20,558 bases of DNA, taken from NCBI GenBank assembly GCA_023142975.1, contig JAGLIN010000030.1, positions 1 through 20,558 on the forward strand, read 5' to 3'. Shown in pieces: positions 14,805 to 20,558 of this stretch (position 1 is the first letter of the stretch; each line of letters begins with the position of its first letter). The translations under genes were made by a program, and so were the position numbers. The notes below the pieces were generated by a model, which saw nothing but the letters and a program-made list of their open reading frames with translations, ran no database searches and was not told where the DNA came from. The stretch comes from Candidatus Parcubacteria bacterium. Lineage in GTDB: Bacteria; Patescibacteriota; Minisyncoccia; JAHIHE01; JAGLIN01.

Positions 14805-16025
14805 TTATTCAATCAAATTATTGACAAGCTTATAATACTTTTCCGTCGAAATATCCCAAGTAAATCTTTTTTTCACAAATTCGTATCCATTCTCCGCTAA
14901 TTTATTTCTTTTATTTTCATTCTCAATCAGCTCAATGATTTTGCCGGCAAATAATTCTGTATTTTTAACATCTACTTGAATTCCAGTTTTTTCGTTTTTT
15001 ATTATATCAGAAATTGTTTCCAGATCGGAAGCAATGACGGAGCATTTACATAATAATGCTTCTACAAAAATTAAGCCGAATCCCTCACTGTCGCCATTCT
15101 TGGCAGTGATGCTAGGGCCTAATAATATATCGGCAGAGACATAATATTCTGGTAATTCGCAGTTAGAAATTCCTCCCGCAAAGATTATATTATTTTCTAA
15201 ATTCAGCTTTTTAACTTGTTTTTTTAAATCATTTTTTAAAGGTCCTTCGCCAATAATTATAAACTTTGCGTTGGGATATTTTTTAAAAACTATTGGCATT
15301 GCTGAAATAGCGTATTTTATTCCTTTTTTTTCAACCAATCGTCCGACAAAAAGTAGAAGCTGTCCAGTAATATTATATTTCTTTTTTATGTTTTCGTCAT
15401 ATTTATCTGGACTAAAAATATTTTCATCAACCCCCATTGGTGCTATTTTAATAAAATTATTTTTAACTCCTATTCTCTTTACTTCTTCCTTGATTTCTTT
15501 GCTAACAACCGTTATTGCATCCGCATTGTCTAATGTCCATTTTTTTATTTTAGTCATTAACCAGCATCTTAAACTGAAAATATCTCCCCCATGAACAGTG
15601 CAAATTATTCTCAAACTTTTCTTTCTAAATAATTTTTTATAGAGGACCGCTAAAAATCCCTGCGGAATAATCCAATGCGCGTGAATAATATCTACTTTTT
15701 CTTTTTTAACTAATTTTATTATATTTAAAAAAGAGAATAATAATAAAAATGGAATTTGAAAAATAAGGAACTTATTCTTTTTGATATTGGGTAGAATTGC
15801 CCCATCGCGAAGAGCCGTAAAGCCGTATTTATAGCGATATATTTTTAAATTATTTCTCTCTTCGTGTTTTTTTGAATTTTTAAGATAAGGCGTGGAAACA
15901 ACTATCTCTAAATCATTTTTTTTTGCCAATCTTTTTGATAATTCACAAACAAAGCGAGGAGTAAAATCATTATTTAAAAAACTTGGAAAAGTGGTTGTTG
16001 TTACTAAGACTTTTTTTTTACGCAT
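14805..16025 (-). CDS. Family 4 glycosyltransferase
   Basis: A 406-aa GT-B enzyme with all expected motifs. The N-terminal domain has TTFPSFLNNDFTPRFV (11-26), HAHWIIPQG (115-123) and TVHGGDIF (143-150), which form the acceptor and donor pocket. The C-terminal domain has FVGRLVEKKGIKYAI (226-240), IIGEGPL (257-263) and SEGFGLIFVEAL with Glu314/Glu322 of EX7E. It resembles enzymes that build capsule or O-antigen repeats; the exact sugar is unknown. It begins 6 bp after the stop of the GT2 upstream, and AAAGGA in that gene's last codons is a fair ribosome-binding site. Confidence 0.92.
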   Translation of the reverse strand: MRKKKVLVTTTTFPSFLNNDFTPRFVCELSKRLAKKNDLEIVVSTPYLKNSKKHEERNNLKIYRYKYGFTALRDGAILPNIKKNKFLIFQIPFLLLFSFLNIIKLVKKEKVDIIHAHWIIPQGFLAVLYKKLFRKKSLRIICTVHGGDIFSLRCWLMTKIKKWTLDNADAITVVSKEIKEEVKRIGVKNNFIKIAPMGVDENIFSPDKYDENIKKKYNITGQLLLFVGRLVEKKGIKYAISAMPIVFKKYPNAKFIIIGEGPLKNDLKKQVKKLNLENNIIFAGGISNCELPEYYVSADILLGPSITAKNGDSEGFGLIFVEALLCKCSVIASDLETISDIIKNEKTGIQVDVKNTELFAGKIIELIENENKRNKLAENGYEFVKKRFTWDISTEKYYKLVNNLIE

Positions 16026-16031
16026 TTTTTA

Positions 16032-16979
16032 TCAATCCTTTATTATTTTTTTGATTAAACCATCATCTTTCTTGTTTGAAATCTTCACAAACATTTCACC
16101 AATTAATCCTAATGAGATAAGCTGGACGCCGACCATAACAAGTAAAATTCCAGCGATAAATAACGGAAGTTTATTTTGAATAGATCCAGTAAATAACTTT
16201 AAACAAGTTATATATAAACTAACTACAGATCCAAGCATTAAAGCAATCGCGCCGAATCCGCCGAAAAAATGAGCTGGTCTTTTAAAATATTTCGTTAAAA
16301 CGAGAACTGTCAATAAATCCAAAAATCCATTTAAAAATCTTACAGGACCGTATTTAGATTTACCAAACTTTCTTTTTCTGTGATGAATGGGAATTTCAGT
16401 TATTTTGTATCCGTTGTTTTTAGCTATAACGGGAATGTATCTGTGCAATTGTCCGTATAGATCTAAACTTTTCGCAACTTCGCTTCTGTACGCTTTGAAT
16501 CCGCAATTAAAGTCATGCAGTTTTATTTTTGAGAAAAGAGAAGTCACAAAATTAAAAAATATAGAACTGCTATTTTTAATAAACGAATCTTTGCGATTTT
16601 GCTTCCAGCCAGACACAAGATCGTAGCCATTATTTATTTTGGCGATAAAATTTGGAATTTCTTTCGGATCGTCTTGTAAATCAGCATCCATTGTAAAAAT
16701 AATTCTACCGCAAGCTTCGTCAAAACCAGCTTTTAACGCGGAAGCTTTCCCAAAATTAGATCTGAACTGAATACCTTTAATATGTTTTCTGTCGTTTTGA
16801 AACAATCTTTCAATGACTTCCTCTGTTTTATCACTGCTGCCGTCATCTACAATTATTATTTCATAATTGTCATCAATATTTTTCATAACTGCGGTTATTT
16901 CATTACATAATAACGGCAAATTTTCAGCTTCATTATAAGCTGGAATAATTATGGATATTTCTTTTTTATTGTTATTCAT
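16032..16979 (-). CDS. DPM1/GtrB-like polyprenyl-phosphate glycosyltransferase (GT2)
   Basis: A 315-aa GT2 that is expected to transfer a hexose (mannose or glucose type) from a nucleotide sugar to polyprenyl phosphate. The catalytic domain has ISIIIPAYNEAENLP (8-22), IVDDGSSDKT (43-52), MDADLQDDP (97-105) with its DxD, and the HHRKRKFGKSKYG basic block (199-211) typical of the DPM1/ArnC group. Two C-terminal helices (about 238-262 and 270-295) anchor it, as in GtrB/ArnC. It lies downstream of a GT39-like gene that would consume such a lipid-linked sugar. The gene ends in TGA followed by TAA. Confidence 0.92.
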   Translation of the reverse strand: MNNNKKEISIIIPAYNEAENLPLLCNEITAVMKNIDDNYEIIIVDDGSSDKTEEVIERLFQNDRKHIKGIQFRSNFGKASALKAGFDEACGRIIFTMDADLQDDPKEIPNFIAKINNGYDLVSGWKQNRKDSFIKNSSSIFFNFVTSLFSKIKLHDFNCGFKAYRSEVAKSLDLYGQLHRYIPVIAKNNGYKITEIPIHHRKRKFGKSKYGPVRFLNGFLDLLTVLVLTKYFKRPAHFFGGFGAIALMLGSVVSLYITCLKLFTGSIQNKLPLFIAGILLVMVGVQLISLGLIGEMFVKISNKKDDGLIKKIIKD

Positions 16980-17138
16980 ATTAAAAAATATTACGGAATT
17001 TCTTCGCCTTAGATCTGTTATTTCTAAACTAAACTCAAGACAAACTTTGAATTTATTTCAGGACTTTTTGTATTTTGGGTTTTAATTTATTTTAGTGTCG
17101 CTTTTTATTTAAGAGTAAGTTCCGTATAACCCAAAATT
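16980..17138. other. intergenic region with crossing inverted repeats
   Basis: Two inverted pairs are interleaved: TACGGAA (16992-16998) with TTCCGTA (17120-17126), and ATTTTGGGTT (17072-17081) with AACCCAAAAT (17128-17137). They cannot both form simple nested hairpins; the arrangement is A-B-A'-B'. It lies between the GT39-like gene and the DPM1-like gene and may hold a promoter for the rest of the cluster or a decayed repeat element. Confidence 0.45.
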
Positions 17139-18452
17139 TTACACGCTAAAATTATTTTCTATAATTATCCTCATAAGTTCCCCGTCTGAAATTATAGAAA
17201 AAAATTGGGACATTATTAAAATTATTACTGCCGCGAAATAAATTTGATTTGTCAGCTTAAACTTATTTTTAATTATTTTTATTGTTCCATAAAGTCCAGT
17301 CGCTGAAATAACACTCATCATAACAAATGCTGGCGACATAAATCTAATATCGCGATTTTTACTCATCAAAGTTACCATAACAATAAAAAGCGCTATGTAA
17401 GCAACTATAGTTTTTATGTGTTTTTGTGGCAAAGAAGCGAATACGCTTCTATATTTCTTTTTTGAATTTATGATAAAATACACTATAAAAAATAACGGCA
17501 TTCCAGGATTTGCGCTGGCCGTAAAAAATAATGATTTAACATAATCAATTAATCCATTAGAATATTCAGGCGCGCTATAATTACTTTCAATGACATTGGT
17601 CCTGAAAAATAGACCGTACACTTCACTCGGATTTATGATTATAGTTGGCAGAAAAATTATACAGACGAAAATAAAAATCAATGTCCAATAAAAGCAGTCT
17701 TTAATAATGATTTTTATTTTTTCTTTGTCAAATGGCCACAAATAAAAAATAGCAACGAGAAAATAAAATGGCAAAATAAACAACGCTGTTAATTTTGACA
17801 AAACTGCCCAAGCGCCAAAAATCGCTGAGGCAAATAAGTATTTCTTTTTATTCTCGCTACTAATATAAACAAGAAAAGTCAAAAAGCTCAAAGTCATAAA
17901 AATAATTAGCATTTTGTCGCTTGGAGTAGTCCAGTAAGAAAGATAAATGTTAGTTGTAAAAAATAAAGTTGAGAAGGACGCTATTATTTTGTTAAATCCA
18001 AGTTTTTTTAATAAATAATAAAATAATACAGAAAAAATTGTTAACAGTAAAAACAAGGGAGCGTTGAAAGCAAAACTTATTGGTCGGTATAAATTATAAA
18101 CAACCTGATCATTTACATTCATCACATCATTAAAATTCAATCCGAGAGCTTCTTTTTCAGCAATGCGTCTCGCAACATCACTAAAATCAAAATCTATAAA
18201 TTTTACCATAAATCCCGCAAACCAATGTACTGTTATTCCCGGCTGTAACGACAAAACTAATCCCGAAAAATCAAAATTAAACATTTTGTCCCAAAAAATA
18301 TCCGCCCTACGATACCAAAGCAGTTCGTCTAAACTTGGGAAAGTAAAAAAGTTATTCATCTTAAAAATAGCCGTTGTTATAAAGCCAGATAAAATAACAG
18401 AAAGAACAACGGCAAATTCTTCTAATTTTTTGTAACTTAATTTAAAACTCAT
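17139..18452 (-). CDS. GT39-like membrane glycosyltransferase (ArnT/PMT type)
   Basis: A 437-aa polytopic membrane protein with about 10 hydrophobic segments. The first extracellular loop has FPSLDELLWYRRADIFWDKM (38-57), with the Asp-Glu pair (42-43) characteristic of the ArnT/PMT group that uses polyprenyl-phosphate sugar donors on the outer membrane face. It continues with LQPGITVHWFAGF (69-81), which matches the HPGVT.MW pattern of related proteins. The family transfers sugars to lipids or to Ser/Thr of exported proteins. It is followed on the same strand by a DPM1-like synthase that could make its donor. The acceptor cannot be identified; exported pilin-like proteins encoded next to the cluster are one option. 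It is the first gene of the leftward cluster. Confidence 0.83.
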   Translation of the reverse strand: MSFKLSYKKLEEFAVVLSVILSGFITTAIFKMNNFFTFPSLDELLWYRRADIFWDKMFNFDFSGLVLSLQPGITVHWFAGFMVKFIDFDFSDVARRIAEKEALGLNFNDVMNVNDQVVYNLYRPISFAFNAPLFLLLTIFSVLFYYLLKKLGFNKIIASFSTLFFTTNIYLSYWTTPSDKMLIIFMTLSFLTFLVYISSENKKKYLFASAIFGAWAVLSKLTALFILPFYFLVAIFYLWPFDKEKIKIIIKDCFYWTLIFIFVCIIFLPTIIINPSEVYGLFFRTNVIESNYSAPEYSNGLIDYVKSLFFTASANPGMPLFFIVYFIINSKKKYRSVFASLPQKHIKTIVAYIALFIVMVTLMSKNRDIRFMSPAFVMMSVISATGLYGTIKIIKNKFKLTNQIYFAAVIILIMSQFFSIISDGELMRIIIENNFSV

Positions 18453-18480
18453 AATTTAGATACTTTTAGCTTACTCTTAA

Positions 18481-18509
18481 AGAATAGCCTATTTATTGCT
18501 AAAAATCAA
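18481..18509 (-). promoter_or_regulatory. possible promoter for the glycan cluster
   Basis: On the leftward strand, TTGATT (18509-18504) is separated by 17 bp from TATTCT (18486-18481), which lies 28 bp before the GT39-like ATG. Each hexamer matches the sigma-70 consensus at only 4 of 6 positions, in very AT-rich DNA. Confidence 0.3.
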
Positions 18510-18585
18510 GAGGGGCGCCTAAAAATCCTTGATTTATTAACAAAAAGACTATAGACTAAAAATACAATGGTTTAACTATAACAGG

Positions 18586-18703
18586 ACTTACGTATTTGCT
18601 ATCATCCCAAGCTTGTCAAAGAATGTTATTCTCAGCAAACATAACGCTTCAACAAATTCAGGATGACATTTATATACATTATTATTTGTCCAAACGCGTA
18701 AGT
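18586..18703. repeat. 118-bp palindromic MITE-like element
   Basis: The ends ACTTACGTATTTG (18586-18598) and CAAACGCGTAAGT (18691-18703) are terminal inverted repeats matching at 11 of 13 positions. Inside them a second inverted pair, 18602-18621 and 18647-18666, matches at about 14 of 20 and begins TCATCC. That inner part resembles widespread palindromes of the TCATCCTGAGCTTGTC type. No target-site duplication or transposase is seen. It lies directly upstream of obg. Confidence 0.65.
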
Positions 18704-18719
18704 TTTAAATAAAATAAAT

Positions 18720-19688
18720 ATGTTGATTGATGAAGTAAAAATTAAATTACGAGGCGGAAAGGGCGGAAATGGCCGTGTCGCTTTTAATAAAAATAAAGGA
18801 GAAAAAGGTCCGACAGGCGGAGATGGCGGTAATGGCGGAAGTGTTTATTTAAAAGGAACTTCAAATTTAACTGCCCTAAATAAATTTCGCTTTAAAAAAG
18901 AATTTTTGGCGGAAGATGGCGTAGATGGAAAAAATAAAATTCTTGAAGGCAAGAGGGGAAAAGATTTAATTTTAAAAGTTCCAATTGGAACAATAGCCCA
19001 TAACTTAGATACGGGTAGAGATTTAGAAATTGTAAGAGATGAAGAAAAAGTTTTAGCAGTCAGGGGCGGTAAAAGAGGAAGAGGAAATTATTTTTTTAGA
19101 TCTTCAACAAATACAACACCGAAAGAATTTGAAGAAGGGAAAAAAGGAGAAGGCTTTGATTTTCTTTTAGAGCTTCGGCTTATTGCTGATGTAGGATTAA
19201 TCGGACTACCAAGCGCTGGCAAATCAAGTTTGCTAAATATCCTAACAAAAGCAAATGTCAAGGTCGCCGCTTATCCATTTACTACTCTTGAGCCAAACCT
19301 CGGTGATTTTTATGGTTTGATCATCGCTGACATACCAGGATTGATTGAAGGCGCTTCTTCTGGGAAGGGTCTGGGAATAAGATTTTTACGGCACATAAAA
19401 AGAACGAGGATTTTAATTCACTGCATTTCTTCTGAATCAGAAAATTTGCTTAATGATTATAATGCTATTAAAAATGAACTAAAAAAATATGAGGCAAGCT
19501 TATTGAAAAAACGAGAATATATTTTTCTGACTAAAACCGATTTGATTAGCGAAAAAGAGATTGAAGAAAAAATGAAAGAATTAAAAAAAATAAATCCGAA
19601 TGTTTTAGCGGTTTCTATTTATAATGAGAAGAATATTGAAAGAGTTAAGAAACTGTTGGGAGAAATAAAACAAAAGTCCAAAGTTTAA
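18720..19688 (+). CDS. obg: Obg family GTPase
   Basis: An essential GTPase that associates with the 50S ribosomal subunit and takes part in late ribosome assembly and stress responses. The 322-aa protein has the glycine-rich Obg fold (1-155, with RGGKGGNGRVAFNKNKG and PTGGDGGNGGSV), then the G domain: P-loop GLPSAGKSS (162-170), switch I region YPFTTLEPNLG (185-195), G3 ADIPGLIEG (203-211), and G4 TKTD (271-274) in place of NKxD. The C-terminal OCT domain found in many Obg proteins is missing, as in other short forms. The ATG at 18720 has no Shine-Dalgarno sequence. lepA follows 24 bp after the stop, probably co-transcribed. Confidence 0.96.
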   Translation: MLIDEVKIKLRGGKGGNGRVAFNKNKGEKGPTGGDGGNGGSVYLKGTSNLTALNKFRFKKEFLAEDGVDGKNKILEGKRGKDLILKVPIGTIAHNLDTGRDLEIVRDEEKVLAVRGGKRGRGNYFFRSSTNTTPKEFEEGKKGEGFDFLLELRLIADVGLIGLPSAGKSSLLNILTKANVKVAAYPFTTLEPNLGDFYGLIIADIPGLIEGASSGKGLGIRFLRHIKRTRILIHCISSESENLLNDYNAIKNELKKYEASLLKKREYIFLTKTDLISEKEIEEKMKELKKINPNVLAVSIYNEKNIERVKKLLGEIKQKSKV

Positions 19689-19712
19689 ATTATACCAAAT
19701 TTAATACATTCT

Positions 19713-20558
19713 ATGTCTCAGAAAAACATTCGCAATTTTTGCATTATCGCGCATATTGACCACGGAAAATCAACTTTGGCTGATCGTCTTTTGGAGTTGA
19801 CAAAAACAGTTGAAGACAGAAAAATGAAAAATCAAATTTTAGATCAGATGGATATAGAAAGGGAGCGAGGAATAACAATAAAGTTGCAACCAGTAAAAAT
19901 GGAATATAAAAAATATACTTTAAACTTAATTGACACCCCTGGTCATGTTGATTTCTCTTATGAAGTTTCGCGATCACTTGCTGCTGTTGAGGGGGCGCTT
20001 TTACTTGTGGACGCTACACAGGGAATTCAGGCGCAAACTCTGGCAAATTTATATTTGGCGTTAGAACAAGATCTGGTTATAATTCCTGTTATAAATAAAA
20101 TTGATATGCCAAACGCGATGGTTAGCGAAGTGTCAAAAGAAATAAGTGATTTGATTGGAATTGAAGAAAAAGAAATAATAAAAATATCCGCGAAGACCGG
20201 CGAAAATGTTTTGGAAGTCCTTGAAAAGATTGTTGAAAAAATTCCCTCTCCGCGCGGAGATATAAAAAAACATGCACGGGCGCTTGTTTTTGATTCATAT
20301 TTTGATTCATATAAAGGCGTTATAGCGCAAGTCAGAATTGTTGATGGCGCTATAGATAACAATAGCGAGATATATTTTCTTAAATCAAAAACAAAATCTG
20401 AAATTATAGAACTTGGGATTATGAAACCGCAACTTGAAAAAACGGACAGCCTTAAAGCGGGAGATATCGGATATATTGCTACTGGATTAAAAGAAGTTGA
20501 TAAATGTCGCGTGGGAGATACAATCACTATTTTAAAATCCTCCCAGCTCCCTTTTTCA
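19713..20558 (+). CDS. lepA: Elongation factor 4 (LepA), 3' end outside the window
   Basis: The N-terminal 282 codons of LepA/EF-4, a ribosome-dependent GTPase that affects translation and back-translocation; the frame is open at the right edge (full-length LepA is about 600 aa). Visible are G1 AHIDHGKST (13-21), G2 region ERERGITIK (49-57), G3 DTPGHVDFSYEVSRSLAA (74-91), G4 NKID (128-131), and G5 SAKTG (159-163). Domain II starts near residue 190 (ALVFDSYFDSYKGVIAQVRI). The residues after G2 read LQPVKM where E. coli has AQSVTL, a variant I associate with CPR sequences. The MSQKNIRNFCIIAHIDHGKS start fits the family without extra residues. Confidence 0.96.
   Translation, partial: MSQKNIRNFCIIAHIDHGKSTLADRLLELTKTVEDRKMKNQILDQMDIERERGITIKLQPVKMEYKKYTLNLIDTPGHVDFSYEVSRSLAAVEGALLLVDATQGIQAQTLANLYLALEQDLVIIPVINKIDMPNAMVSEVSKEISDLIGIEEKEIIKISAKTGENVLEVLEKIVEKIPSPRGDIKKHARALVFDSYFDSYKGVIAQVRIVDGAIDNNSEIYFLKSKTKSEIIELGIMKPQLEKTDSLKAGDIGYIATGLKEVDKCRVGDTITILKSSQLPFS

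Larger units (their letters stand above)
18453..18719. other. divergent intergenic region between glycan cluster and obg
   Basis: This 267-bp gap carries the start of both divergent transcription units. It contains a small stem (AAATCAAG 18503-18510 / CTTGATTT 18528-18535), a possible leftward promoter at 18481-18509, and a larger palindromic element at 18586-18703. I see no gene in it. Confidence 0.6.

Noticed and set aside
19744..20527. Minus-strand open frames at the right edge
   Set aside because: They are antisense to lepA, which shows all G motifs in an uninterrupted frame running off the window.
1..20558. CRISPR arrays, tRNA genes, rRNA, insertion sequences with transposase
   Set aside because: I looked for regularly spaced repeats, TWC-arm motifs and transposase-like proteins and saw none; the repeats present are short palindromes or slippage tracts.

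Overview
The window looks like chromosome from an AT-rich member of the Candidate Phyla Radiation (Patescibacteria, most likely a Parcubacteria-type lineage). This is inferred from several features together: a tandem set of small type-IV-secretion-pilin-like proteins, a short Obg without an OCT tail, a GatA and EF-4/LepA with CPR-like motif variants, few Shine-Dalgarno sequences, and decayed palindromic repeats between genes. No 16S or ribosomal-protein marker is present, so the placement is not proven. The standard bacterial code fits: no recognised gene is broken by an in-frame TGA, and three genes end in TGA.

Left part (1-6138, + strand). A TraX-family membrane protein is followed by gatC and gatA (amidotransferase for Gln-/Asn-tRNA; gatB is not here) and an IscU/NifU-N iron-sulfur scaffold. 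Then come five consecutive paralogous pilin-like genes of the TrbC/VirB2 / T4SS-pilin type. Three are short (about 120 aa). Two carry cysteine-rich extracellular N-terminal domains, with 16 and 6 cysteines, in front of the same two-helix membrane core. The last gene has the clearest ribosome-binding site in the window and is followed by a strong terminator usable from both strands, so it is the best candidate for the major subunit. Genes 3 and 4 share a 131-bp block that is about 97% identical, flanked by more diverged DNA, which suggests gene conversion or a partial recent duplication.

Middle part (6321-18452, - strand). Eleven genes form a surface-glycan cluster, transcribed from right to left: a GT39-like membrane glycosyltransferase, a DPM1/GtrB-like GT2 with two C-terminal helices, three GT4 enzymes, a MOP-family (Wzx-like) flippase, two methyltransferases, another GT4, a GT2 and a third methyltransferase. 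Gaps of 1-11 bp in the upstream half indicate an operon. A short tail resembling the C-terminus of a sugar-nucleotide epimerase survives between two genes. The likely product is a methylated, lipid-carrier-assembled surface polysaccharide or protein-linked glycan; no polymerase, initiating transferase or sugar-nucleotide synthesis gene is visible.

Right part (18453-20558, + strand). A 118-bp palindromic intergenic element with 13-bp terminal inverted repeats lies upstream of obg. lepA follows and runs off the right edge.

The most interesting unit is the pilin array: paralogues sharing one membrane core but with variable cysteine-rich heads, near a TraX homologue (in the F plasmid, TraX acetylates the pilin) and next to a glycosylation locus. 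No T4SS ATPase or channel gene is in the window, so its assembly machinery must lie elsewhere.
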